From positions 253,001-317,000 of the forward strand of contig CANXME010000784.1 of the NCBI GenBank assembly GCA_948144175.1: a DNA stretch of 64,000 bases. Direction: 5' to 3'. Both the position numbers and the translations under genes were made by a program. This DNA comes from Closterium sp. NIES-65 (lineage: Eukaryota > Streptophyta > Zygnematophyceae > Desmidiales > Closteriaceae). Below, piece by piece: positions 45,677 through 55,752 of this stretch; position 1 is the first letter of the stretch, and each line of letters opens with the position of its first letter. The notes under the pieces were generated by a model. It was not told where the DNA came from. It saw only the letters and a list, made by a program, of their open reading frames with translations, and ran no database searches.

Positions 45677-48600
45677 GCGTGAACCCAAGTGCCGCAAGAG
45701 TAGTCCTCAGTGTGTCGTGCCACTCACATGGCACCTGATGGAGACCGTAGACCGGCCGCCGGAGACTCCATTGGGTACCAGGAGGGAACGACCCAGTGCA
45801 GCCAGGAGGGCGGTGCAGCCAGATCTCCTCGTGCAGGCTGCCCTGCAAGAAAGTTGTGCTGAAGTCAAGAGAGTGAAGCTCGTAGTCACGCTGAGCAGCA
45901 ACGTGCAGTAGCACCCGAAGAGTGGTCATCGTCGGGGTGGGGGAGAAGGCCTGAAAGAAGTCTACTCCCTCTCGCTGACTGAAGCCTCGAGCAACGTAAC
46001 GAGCCTTGAAGACAGGCGGAGAACCCGGCGACCGCTTCACCCTGAAAATCCACATGCCACTGACGATGTTCGCCCCAGGAGGGGGAACCTTGTCGGCGTA
46101 AGTGCCAGTTGACTCCCAGGATGCCATCTCTGCGTCCATGGCCGACTACCACTAAGAGGAGTACTCACCCGCGATCGCCTCAGCGTAAGAGCGCGGGGTC
46201 GGGGTGTCTGGAGCATCCGGGTCTCCCTCAGGGGCAAATAGCATGGACACGAGATGAGGCGCAGCGACTGCAAGAAACTCAAGGTCCTCCTGTCTTTCCT
46301 CAAGGACGTCCGTGCCTAGAGCACACTCACCCCCGACGGACGGAGGACAGACAAACTCTGACTCAACAACAAGACTGGCGGCGTAGTCTAGACGAGAGTG
46401 AGCAGCAAAGTCGACAAGCTCAGCAACTAGGGCAGACACAGCAGCAGACTCAAAGGAAGGGTCAGTGACAGCAGTGGTCAGGAGACGCGTGACAGTAGGA
46501 CTGGCAGCACGAAGAGTGTCAGACTCCGGGTCAGCAAGAACAGGAAGAGAGGACGCAGGAGGAGACGGCAGAGGGACACGCTATGGAGCAGTGGAAGGAC
46601 GCAGAGTCATATATTGTGTGCCAGGGACAGGTGGAGGACGCTCACGCGGACCACTGTCGGACCAGTGTAGGGAGAAGGACCAGGAAGTGGCGAGGCAGGC
46701 GGTAGCTGTGACTGCGACTGGACAGGCGGAGGACACTCTAAGGAGGGAGGAGGACTAGGAGGAGGCGGCTGACCAAGGACATGCTGAAGGAGCGGATCGA
46801 AGTACGGCCGCGGCCGTGAAGTGCCCCCAGAAGGAGCAGAGACAGTTCCAAAATCTCTAGACGAACCAGCACCAGCAGCACCTCCAGCAGCTCCAGAACC
46901 TCCAACAGCACCAGCAGCACCTCCAGCAGCTCCACAGCCTCCAGAAGTACCAACAGCACCTCCAGCAGCTCCAGCACTTGAAGCACCTCCAGCAGCTCCA
47001 AAACCTCCAGCCAAACCAGCACCAGCAGCACCACCACCAGCTCCAGCACCAGCAGCACCTCCAGCAGCGCTAGAACCTCCCGTGGCAGTAGGGCCTCCAG
47101 CGGGCGGTACCTCAACACTAGGAGCTCCACTCCGGAGGCTTCAACGCCAAGTGTACCACTCCCGCAGCCGCTGGGGGGAGGGAGGCTTCGGCCGCAACAC
47201 TGCACCCGTAGGGCCACCAGCCCCAACTCCAGCAGACCCCCCAGCTCCAGTAGCCCCACAACGGAGGCTGTAACGCTGGGAGTACCACTCACGCAGCTGC
47301 TGTGAAGAGGGAGCGCCAACACGCGCAGTACGGTTAGTCTTAGAGCCTCCAGCCTCAGCACCTCTAGGCTCAGCACCCCCAGTCGCAGCACCCCCAGGCT
47401 CACCACCGGCAGTCTCCGCACCCCCAGACTCAGCACCCCCAGTCTCCGCACCCCCAGGCTCAGCACCCCCAGTCTCCGCACCCCCAGGCTCAGCACCCCT
47501 AGTCCCAGCACCACCCGGCTCAGCACGCTCAGCACCTCGCGCAGGACCAGACTCAACAGCTACCTCGACAGGCTCGACCGGGTCTACCTGGGAAACATCT
47601 GAGGGAGCAGCACCCTGGAGAGGGAGGGGGTCTACCGACGGGACACCTGGGGTGAGGAAGAGCAGCGGGGGGGGGAGCGGGGCAGTGCGGTAGGGGAAGA
47701 GACGGTAAAAGGGTACCGACTTGTCAAAGGTGACGTCCTGAGAGGCGAAGACACGGCGCGAGGTGGGGTGGTAAAACTGCCAGCCAGGCGCGTCAGGGAC
47801 AAAGCCAAGGAAGACACACGGAACGGCATGGGAGGAGAGCTTGTCCGCCGACGTATTGCGGACAAAGGCTCGACATCCCCAGACTCAGAACACCGACGCA
47901 TCGCCAACCTCCCCCGTCCAACGCAGGGTAGGCGAGGTCTCCGGAACAGAGACACGGGGCCAGAGGTGGAGCTGATGCGCGGCGTACTGCACTGCAAACG
48001 GCCACAGGAAATGGGGGGCAGCCGCATGGATCATGGAGGTACGAGCGACCTCCATGACAAGACCAATGCGGCGCTTAGCAACCCCATTCTGCTGCGGAGA
48101 GGCCGGGAGAGTGAACGTCTGACGGATGCCGTGCTCCGCACAGTAGGCTGCCAAGAGGTCAGAGGAGAACTCGCCACCTCTGTCAGAGTGCAGACGTAGG
48201 ACAGGAAAGTCCGACTGGAACCGCTCGCGGAGCTGGAGACGAGCAGCGCGGATCCAGGGGATCAAGACATCAGGGACCTCACCCTTGGTATGCAAGGGGA
48301 AGACCGTGGTGTAGCGCGTGTAGTCGTCGACGACCAGCACAAAGTACCGCTCGTGGCCCTGTCCCCGGACGCGGGCGGGGCCCCACACGTCCAGGTGGAG
48401 AGTCTGCAGCGGAGCCTCTGTGGGAGGGAACGAGGAAGAGTGAGGAGCGGCACAATGCCACCCCTTGACACAGGGAAGACAGGGTGGAGCAGGCGAGGGT
48501 GGCAGGGGAGGGAGAACTCTGGGAAGACCAGAGACAAGGTACCTTGAGTGCATGCCGCGAAGGCGCTGCACTGACGGGTGACCAAGGCGGTGGTGCCAAA

Positions 48601-50534
48601 GGACAGTCCTGTGCGACAGGGAGCGACACGAGCAGAGGGCTGACAGCTGACCTGACGCAGACGCAGACGCAGCTACCTGAGGGGACTCAGTGGTCAGTGT
48701 GTACAAGTCCGACCCCGGCTGCCGAGTGAAGGTAGCCAGGTGACGACCCGTTCGGGCACACGTGCAGTGCGTCACACGCTCGTAGGCCGGGGTGAACTGG
48801 TGAACACCCGCGTCCTGGAGCGCGGAACCCGCCACCAAGTTTGTAGAGAACGAGGGGAGGTAGAGGCCCGACAGCGTGCCAGACAGGACAGCAGGACAAG
48901 GGAGGGCAGTGGTGGAGGTCGCAAGGACCGGACCCCCTGAGGGGTCAGCCAGGGAGATAGCAACCGGTCTAGGAAGCTGCTCTAGGGCAGTGCGGTCGCG
49001 GAAGAAACAACGGGAAGCACCTGAGTCCAGTGTGCAGGGCCTCAGTAGGTGCGGTACCAGCAGATGTAGACGCACTAGCACCTAGGGCAGCAGCCTCACC
49101 AGGACCTAGAGCAGCAAACGCGCTAGCACCTAGAGCTGCAGCCTCACTGGTCCCAATACCCGGGTCGGGCGGTACACTCAGGTAACAGTCACCCTCAACA
49201 CTAATAGTCAATGCATACATAGCAGCAAGGATAGCATCATAATCAAGAGCAAAGATAGCAATCCCCTTCCTAAGCAGATCAGCCCAGTGGGGCAGCTCAG
49301 AGGCGTCAGGGAGCTGCTCGCGCCAGGCGTTGTCGAGGCGAAAGAAACAGCGTTGCGCCGTGTGAAACTTCCCACAAGTCTGGCCAGTGCGGTCACCTGT
49401 GCGGATGACGTACGGGCAGGTACCTCCACCCCCAGACCCCTCACGCTGAGAGTACCACTTACGGAGCTGCTGGGGCGACGAGGGCTCGCTGGGGCGGTTT
49501 TGCCGCTGCCTCTGGCCGCTGCCGAACCCACCACGCTGCACCGCTCCACCGCGCCCTCCACCAGCTCCACCGCCGCCACCACTACCACCACCACCACCTC
49601 CACCTCCACCACCGCCGCCTCCACCACCCCCGGCTCCGCCACTGCCCCCCCCACCACTAGCACCACTCCCACCACTGCCGCCACCGCCGCCACCCCCTCC
49701 ACCCCCTCCACCACCACCTCCCCCGCCGCCGCCTCCTCCACCCCGGCCCCCCTTGCCCCTGCCGCCCGTGCGCCTCCCACTGGGAGCGAACGCAGCTCCG
49801 ACCCCCTCGGCACCGAGGTAGTCAACAGCAGCAGCAGATGCAATGGAGGGGAGAAGGGGGGAGGGGGAACATCCCTCAAAAGAAGGGAGTGCGAGGGTCG
49901 CCACGAGAGGCACCTACAGCTACAATGCTCTTCTCAGCTGCGAGGAGTTCCTTCTCGAGTAGGTCGACAGTGAGGTGTGTGGGGGAGAGAGCGAGAAAGT
50001 GGTCCCTGACAGCGCGAAGAGAGTCAGGGAGGCGAGTGACCAGGTGGTAGAGGGTGAGGTACATCGGGGGGGGTTCTTGGCTAGGAAATCGGGGGGGAGT
50101 GCGGCACGGTAGCGGAGATCACTAGTGCCGAGGTGAGTGATGAGGTCAGCTATAGTGGCAAAGGCAGACAGATTGGGGAAGAGGTAGGGCAGTGAGGGAC
50201 GGCCTATCGCAGCAGTGGCAGGGGAGGAGTAGCGGGGAACTACAGTGTCATACAGCTCCTTAGCGGTCTTATGCTGGCCGAAGTGCTCGTGCTCATCTAG
50301 CGGCAGGTGGCTGCGAACGGCTAGGCGAGCATGGGCGTCACGAGTCTGCCACTGTGAGCGAGCAGTACTGTCAGCAGTAGTAGGAGGTGCGGGAGCAGCG
50401 CCGGACGTGTGGTCATAGAGGGAAACATCGTCCTTGGCAGTGATCTGGAGGTACAGGTGAAGGTCATCAAGCCAGACATCGAACTTAATCGGGCGCCTCT
50501 CGGCGTCAAAGGTGAGAACAGTGGGACTGGCCAT
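45677..50534 (-). pseudogene. C6 gag, protease, integrase, linker, partial RT
   Basis: Gag starts MASPTVLTFDAERRPIKFD at 50534, with a frameshift at a G run near 50070, a Gly tract (49790-49540), SPQQLRKWY (about 49480-49448) and a C-X13-C-X3-H-X4-C knuckle (49418-49347). Protease has LDSGASRCFF (Asp codon about 49025-49027). Integrase is complete (HHRLGH...CLPC, HLDVWGP, HSDRGGEF), with AERR changed to AKRR at the catalytic Glu. The linker has octapeptide repeats (47545-47340) and two LREWY motifs (about 47309-47275 and 47180-47148). RT ends before YVDD. TAG stops at 46146-46148, 46152-46154 and 46581-46583 replace CAG. Confidence 0.9.
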
Positions 50535-51123
50535 AGTGGCAGTAGCAGTAGTAGCAGTAGCAGTAGTAGCAGTAGCAGCACTAGCAGTAGGAGCAGGAAG
50601 AGCAGTTGCTGCAGATAGGGCGACGCGGCTCGGTCAGGGCGGCGCGACTCGGGCGGCGCGACTCGGGCGACGCGGCTCGGGTAGGTATGGCGGCGCGAAG
50701 GCGGGCCTATGCTCGGTGCGCAGCGGCGCCTAGGGTGCGGCTGTGCGCGGGCCGCTGCTGCGTTCGAGCGGCGGCTAAGCGCTAGCTGCAGCAGCCGACG
50801 CGCGATCGCCGCGGCGTACTGGCTGCGACCTGTGGGCGGGCGGCTCTGGGTCGCGCGCGGCCTAGGGGCGACTGGGGCCTACGGGCGACGGCCTGCTGGG
50901 GCTCGCGAGGAAAAAAAAAATCGGGCCACCCTAGGTGGCGAATTTCCTACGCGCGCTACAACGACGGGGCCGCGCTCGGGCTGCTAGCGATCTGAACACG
51001 GGCAGCGTGAGAGGAGAGCGCACGAGGGCGCACTAAGGGAGAGGCGCACGAGGGCGCTAAAAACAAGGGGGGGGCGCACAAGGGCACCTCTAGCGGAACG
51101 GTGGGCCCTTAGGTCTAGAACCT
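50535..51123 (-). other. C6 5' leader
   Basis: A GC-rich leader between the PBS and gag. It holds an AGT/AGC trinucleotide tract next to the gag ATG (about 50538-50590) and a short GCGACTCGGGCGGC repeat (about 50640-50690), without the long arrays seen in C4, C5 and C8. I see no gene. Confidence 0.7.
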
Positions 51124-51263
51124 AAGCTCTGATACCATGTCAGAAACAAGAAGTGGTGAACTAGAAATTTGTTGGAGTACAAGTAGGAAACCCTAGTGAA
51201 ATGTACCTCCTAAAGGCTAACCCACTGTAGCCTACACAACGGAAACATATATAATGTTTGACA
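51124..51263 (-). repeat. C6 primer binding site and 5' LTR
   Basis: The LTR (51138-51263) runs TGTCAGAAAC...ATGTTTGACA, and its right half matches the reverse complement of the C4 LTR. The primer site on its left is the initiator Met tRNA type. Confidence 0.88.
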
Positions 51264-51516
51264 TCGTTGCTTTTACTATAGTTACTATAATTATAGGCAC
51301 CGTACTAGGTTGAGTGCACCGAATTTTAGGCTTTTCGATTGCCGCCAAATTGCCTTCTACCGGATTTGGGAAGGACCCATTCGGGACGCTTCGCGACCCG
51401 CGGAACCTTCTAGTAACACCCGGGTTACTCCCTTTGTGTTGAGCCTATATATAGCCTCGCCTTGTACCCAGGTGAATCATTCAATAGATTTATCTTTCCT
51501 GAACCAGATCCTCATA
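51264..51516 (+). repeat. GyB 3' LTR remnant
   Basis: The last 253 bp of the GyB LTR match 40375-40598. It has a short extra segment (about 51401-51420), and the end changed from CTCACA to CTCATA. GCCCC follows. Confidence 0.88.
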
Positions 51517-51521
51517 GCCCC

Positions 51522-52600
51522 GCCCTCGCTTGGGCGAAGTCGGCCATGCCTTTTGGAGCACAACAGTGTTCGTTTCGTGGTCATCGGCGATATCCGGGAC
51601 TTTAATCTGGGTGCAACAGCCTCTGGGACTCTGATCTCTGCGCGACGGATCAATTTTCGACGAGATTAATTTGTCGAAATATAAGTGTTGTTTCTGCTCC
51701 ACGCAATTGCCCGTCAACGAGGCACTTATCGACGGGAGGAATTCGGCGTCGAAATCGAGCCCCACTGGTCGACGAAATTCAAAAAAACGGCGTTTCGACG
51801 AAACTCTGGTCGAGGGAATTAAGCGCGGAAGAGGCATCATCGAGCGGAGTGAGTCCGGTCGACCGAAATTACTTGTCTCCGAAATTCGCAATGTGCGCGA
51901 ATTTCGACCAATCAGGAAACAGCAAATTTCGACCACTCAGATGATCTCGGAAATTATACTTTCCAGGATGATTCGAATCAGTAAGGAAATTGAACCTGAG
52001 GAACGTTTCTACTAAGAGCGTATTCCTATCGTCGTATCAAGAGAACCTCATATCAACCTCCCACTAAAAATTCCAATAAACCCAAAACCTCTTGCTAGTT
52101 TTACCAGGCAAAAAGTACAATCTTTATATGAGGTTCTCTTCATAGGAGGATAGGAATACGCTCTAACAGTAAAAACGTAAACAACTCTGAAAGTTGTAAA
52201 CCTCAGAAACTGCCAACTCTTGTGAAAGACACATGTGCTTGTCGTTGCACCTGCGACTCATTAAAGGTGCTTGCTTGTCGAGGAACGTTTCTTCAGGGTT
52301 CTTTGTCTTTGCTATTTGGTTCTCCTTCCTTGTACCATAATCTTGTTCTATCAACTGTCCTTAGTGAAACTATGCTCGAATTCTGTCAAGAATCACTGCC
52401 AGAACTCTGACCATGCGTCCCACGCAGTTCAGCTCTCCCTTATAATTGCATTCTCCGCAGGCAAGCAAGCAATCTCGTCAGTAGTTGGCCCAACTTCTAC
52501 TGACTGCTGGTGTTTCCCTGTCCCTGTGACTCCCTCCCCTGCTCTGCTCCGCGGCGCCTTAGCTCCTCTGGGCATTCGCTTTTGCAATGGCCCAACCTAT
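51522..52600 (-). pseudogene. GyA gag C-terminal region, degraded
   Basis: This interval should hold the end of GyA gag before protease. A minus frame (about 51936-51522) reads toward the protease start beyond GyB, but no zinc knuckle or other motif is clear. A MITE sits inside. The 52170-52600 part shows nothing I recognise. Confidence 0.45.
52016..52163. mobile_element. Tourist-like (PIF/Harbinger-type) MITE
   Basis: This 148-bp foldback element has terminal inverted repeats of about 40 bp beginning GAGCGTATTCCTATC on both ends, flanked by TAA on both sides (52013-52015 and 52164-52166). A TAA/TTA duplication is characteristic of PIF/Harbinger elements. It has no coding capacity. The interior contains an AT-rich loop. 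Confidence 0.8.
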
Positions 52601-53151
52601 TGCAAGCAAATCAGCGCCCCTTAGATGGCGCGGCAGCTGCATTCGTCGCAACGGCGTGTACGGTGGCGTGCTCGATCGGTCCCCGAGGGCGATGTACGTA
52701 GTAGGACCCCGGTCTCGGACGGCGCAAAATGTCGATTTTCTCGGCGAGCGCGAGGATCTCGTTGAAATTCGAGAGCCTGCGTAGCATGATTTTGTGCGAG
52801 ATGTCCGGCATCAGCCCCCGACGTAATGGTCCACCCGCTCCGCTTCGTGCATGTAGCCGTCTTGCTCGCATAATGCGAGAAAACCGCTCGTATCGTCTTG
52901 AACCAACCTGAGCTGCCGCCAAGTACGCAGTCTCTGACGCGCCGATATAGAGCCGAAGCGCGCCCGAAGCCCTTCGCACCACGCATCCCACGTGCTGTAC
53001 TGAGCGGCTTCACAAAATGAACTCCAGGTGACGGCTGGACCCGTGGGCCCTTCCTCTTGCGACTATGGTTTTGTAGGCGCGTGGCGACGTCACTATGACT
53101 CGCCACCAGTCCATGGCGGGGCCCCTCAGCAGCGAGACGACATATCGGATC
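52601..53151 (-). pseudogene. GyA gag, central part
   Basis: Minus-strand frames encode a Ty3/gypsy capsid: RYVVSLLRGPAMDWWRV matches the conserved A..L.G.A..WW block, and MPDISHKIMLRRLSNFNEILALAEKID matches the distal capsid helix. Frames shift between them. The N-terminal part would lie to the right of C7, beyond the window. Confidence 0.78.
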
Positions 53152-53275
53152 TGTGAGAATTGAGGAATGAAATGACTAGGGAAAATGTGGGTACAAGTAG
53201 GAAACCTAGAAATGTTGTACCCTATAGTGTCTACCCCACTACAGCCTACACAGACTATAGCATATAAGTTTGACA
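53152..53275 (-). repeat. C7 3' LTR
   Basis: This 124-bp repeat has TGTGAGAATTG and GTTTGACA ends and is similar to the C1 LTRs. Its partner is not in the window. Confidence 0.85.
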
Positions 53276-54035
53276 CACCCCCATAGGCAAAGTGGGGGAG
53301 AACAAGAGGTCACAAGACCAGTCAAGCAAAGCAAAGCAAGCTCAGGGTGGATCACAACGTCACCACACATTCCGAGCACAAGAGCAAGGCCACAAGGCCA
53401 GTTCACATGCAAGATCATATATAAAGGTAAACAAGCAATTGCAGGTATAGAAAGATCACAGTACAAGCAAGGTCAAGAAGTGAGCAAGTGAGGCCAAGTA
53501 AGCACAAGACCTAGCATCGTACACAAGCGCTGATGATCACAAGGCGGAAGTGCCTTGGTAAAGATATCAGCAGTGCTGGCCTCAGAGGCCACGTAAGCAA
53601 GGCGCAGCTGACCACGCTGCTTCAGCTCACATGAGCAAGGAAGTAGCGAAGAGCAATGTGCTTCATTCTGTGCTCCAGTCTGTGCTCCCGACACAAGGCC
53701 AGCATGGCCTTGTTGTCTACGTACTGAACTGGAGGAGAACGAGGCGGCTCTCCTAGGTCAGTCAGCAGGTAGGTGAGCCAGCGTAGCTCCTGTGCAGCCA
53801 TGGCCCCCGCGTAGATCTCAGCCTCACAGCTGGAGCCGAGAACAGTAGACGAGCGGGTAGACCGCCACGAAACAGAGCTGGAGCCAAGGCTGAAGGGGTA
53901 ACCCTGTGACGACCACTGCGTAGCCTGGTCGTCAGCCCAAGAAGCGTCTGCGTGACGTGTGAGGACCATTCGACGTCGCCCTCCAAGCACTAGCCCCATG
54001 CCCGACGTACTGCACAAGTAGCGCAACACCCTCTT
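53152..54035 (-). mobile_element. C7 (left part): copia 3' LTR, 3' UTR and RNase H
   Basis: The 3' LTR is 53152-53275, the polypurine tract and 3' UTR are 53276-53472, and RNase H runs 54035-53473 on the minus strand (DASWADDQATQ, then YVDNKAMLALC, then the ANTADIFTKALPP-like tail). Sequence is close to C1. C8 interrupts RNase H at 54036. The rest of the element is most simply the copia sequence from 61934 to the window end. A target duplication cannot be tested because the right end is outside the window. Confidence 0.85.
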
Positions 54036-54182
54036 TGTCAGAACATTATAGCTTATGCTATTGTGTAGGCTATAGTGGGGTATCCCATAGGGGGTACAAC
54101 CCAACTAGGGTTTCACATTTGTACTCGCTTCATTGATAGTTCATGTCATTCTCGTTCAACTTTTCTCATGGTATCGAGCAGG
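54036..54182 (+). repeat. C8 5' LTR and primer binding site
   Basis: The LTR (54036-54168) runs TGTCAGAAC...TTTTCTCA. The primer site TGGTATCGAGCAGG (54169-54182) is the same as in C5. Confidence 0.9.
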
Positions 54183-54339
54183 TTCCCCTGTGGGAACTGC
54201 GCCTAGGGCCCACCACTTCGATTTTTTTTTTTTTACTGCCCGAAGCGCGCTCATCCCGAGTCGCGCCTCGGGCTACTAACTCGACGAGCCGCCCTAGCGG
54301 CTTTCCCTCCCCTAGCGGCCCTGCGGCCCTACTGTCGCG

Positions 54340-55175
54340 GCCCCGCCGCCCCTGATTCTCGGCCTCGCCGCCCTGCTTCAGCGGCCCCGCCGCCCTGCTT
54401 TAGCGGCCCCGCCGCCCTACACCTCGCGGCCCCGCCGCCCTACACCTCGCGGCCCCGCCGCCCTGCTTTAGCGGCCCCGCCGCCCTACACTTCGCGGCCC
54501 CGCCGCCCTGCTTTAGCGGCCCCGCTGCCCTACACCTCGCGGCCCCACCGCCCTGCTTTAGCGGCCCCGCCGCCCTACGCCTTGCGGCCCCGCCGCCCTA
54601 CACCTCGCGGCCCCGCCGCCCTGCATTTCGCGGCCCCGCCGCCCTACACCTCGCGGCCCCGCCGCCCTACACCTCGCGGCCCCGCCGCCCTGCTTTACCG
54701 GCCCCGCCGCCCTGCTTTAGCGGCCTCGCCGCCCTACACCTCGCGGCCCCGCCGCCCTGCTTTAGCGGCCCTGCCGCCTTACACCTCGCGGCCGCGCCGC
54801 CCTGCATTTCTCGGCCTCGCCGCCCTACACTTCGCGGCCCCGCCGCCCTGCTTTAGCGGCCCCGCCGCCCTTCTGCTGCGGCCCTGCCACTCTCCTCTCC
54901 TGCAGCCGACCGCCGCGCCGCCGAGTACCGGAGGAGCCGCTCGGCCGCCCACCAGCCGAGCCGCCCTGCAGCCGAGCCGCTGTGCAGCCGAGCCGCCCAG
55001 CAGCCCAGCCGCCGAGCCGCTGTGCAGCCGAGCCACCCAGCTGCCGAGCGCCGAGCCGCCCAGCCGCAGAGCCGCCCAGCCGCCGAGCCGCCCAGCAGCC
55101 GAGCCGCCGAGCCGCCCAGCCGCCGGGCCGCCCAGCCGCCGAGCCGCCCAGCCGCCCGACCTGCCCTGTCCGGTG
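54340..55175 (+). repeat. C8 two-part GC-rich tandem-repeat leader
   Basis: The first array (to about 54890) has roughly 21-bp units alternating TTTAGCGGCCCCGCCGCC and ACCTCGCGGCCCCGCCGCC. The second (about 54905-55170) repeats CAGCCGAGCCGCC. The gag ATG follows at 55240. Open frames through the arrays are composition effects. Confidence 0.88.
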
Positions 55176-55350
55176 AGCGCAGCCCCACTTTCACTGCGTG
55201 CCCTTCCCCTACTGCTTGCACTGCTAGGCTACTTTCGTCATGGCTACCCCTAGTGTCCTCGCTTTTGACGCTGAGGGTCGGGCCATTGACTTTGAGGTCT
55301 GGGTAGACGGCCTGCAGCTGTTCTTACAGTGCGATAGGGCAGATGGCCTC

Positions 55351-55752
55351 TGTGAGAGGACGTCCCCGTTATAATATTTTCTCACTATTATATTTTTCCG
55401 TTATCTTATTTTCCCTTTTCTCCTCTTTATTTTGGTCTTTATCTCATCTCAATAGGCCTACTATTCTATTTTCTAGAGCCTTCTATTTATTCCTCTTATT
55501 CCCTACGTTTCCTACCAACATACCTATTATACGGCACCGACAGCGCCGACAGTGGTGTATACGGTGTAATCTGGGCGTAATCCCAAGTGCGAATAGACTT
55601 GCGTGCTTATGCGCACTTGTGATTGTAGTATCGGGAAGGGTGTGTTCCCGAAGGTTCGTTTTATCTCGTTTATCCTTGTACTTTCCGAGTATAAATAGGC
55701 CTTGTATTCAGTTTTAGTGACAAGTTTTGATTGAGAATTCGATCCTGTGACA
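55351..55752 (+). repeat. sL2: solo LTR in C8 gag
   Basis: This 402-bp AT-rich sequence has TGTGAGAGG...CCTGTGACA ends, flanked by GCCTC at 55346-55350 and 55753-55757. A TATAAATA box at 55690-55697 is followed by an intergenic stretch typical of an LTR R region. The orientation is inferred from the TATA box. Its family is not otherwise in the window. Confidence 0.87.
55690..55697 (+). promoter_or_regulatory. TATA box in sL2
   Basis: TATAAATA followed by GGCC lies about 55 bp before the end of the solo LTR. It would direct transcription into the remaining C8 gag frame. Confidence 0.55.

Larger units (their letters stand above)
45677..51263 (-). mobile_element. C6: Ty1/copia element, 3' end lost, in GyB 3' LTR
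   Basis: C6 has a 5' LTR 51138-51263 (126 bp) and a primer site on its left (minus TGGTATCAGAGCTT, about 51124-51137). Minus-strand coding runs from gag at 50534 to RT, where it stops at about 45677 next to GyB integrase. The RT active site, RNase H, polypurine tract and 3' LTR are missing. LTR and gag place it in the C4 family. It entered the GyB 3' LTR, and a later deletion then fused its RT to GyB integrase. Confidence 0.9.
40264..51516 (+). mobile_element. GyB: Ty3/gypsy element inserted in GyA, carrying N3 and C6
   Basis: GyB has a 5' LTR 40264-40598 (TGTGAG...CTCACA) and the target duplication GCCCC at 40259-40263 and 51517-51521. Gag-pol runs 41027 to about 45676. N3 interrupts it after gag. 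The end of integrase, the polypurine tract and the first part of the 3' LTR are lost at the junction with C6. Only the last 253 bp of the 3' LTR remain (51264-51516). The active-site Asp of protease is changed and most of RT is deleted, so the element is defective. Confidence 0.9.
1..53151 (-). mobile_element. GyA: Ty3/gypsy chromovirus, fragmented by nested insertions
   Basis: This is the host layer of most of the window. Reading on the minus strand from right to left, its pieces give gag (53151 to about 52600), an aspartic protease (40263-40047, 38382-38235, 36725-36252), reverse transcriptase with a YLDD box (28971-28306), RNase H (about 27980-27507), integrase (about 27500-26459), a chromodomain (949-758) and the start of a 3' LTR (684 downward). 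The order PR-RT-RH-IN-chromodomain is diagnostic of chromoviruses. The pieces join across each insertion: the protease continues across N1 and N2, and integrase runs into the chromodomain across C1. The coding sequence also has its own stops and frameshifts, so the element is dead. The 5' LTR and gag start are not in the window. Confidence 0.88.

Noticed and set aside
51671..52015. Plus-strand 114-codon frame next to the MITE
   Set aside because: It is antisense to GyA gag and ends at the MITE border. No similarity or motif is visible.
54582..55253. Open frame of proline and arginine repeats in the C8 leader
   Set aside because: It lies between the primer site and the gag ATG and is made of the two tandem arrays. 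It is not conserved as protein in C4 or C5.
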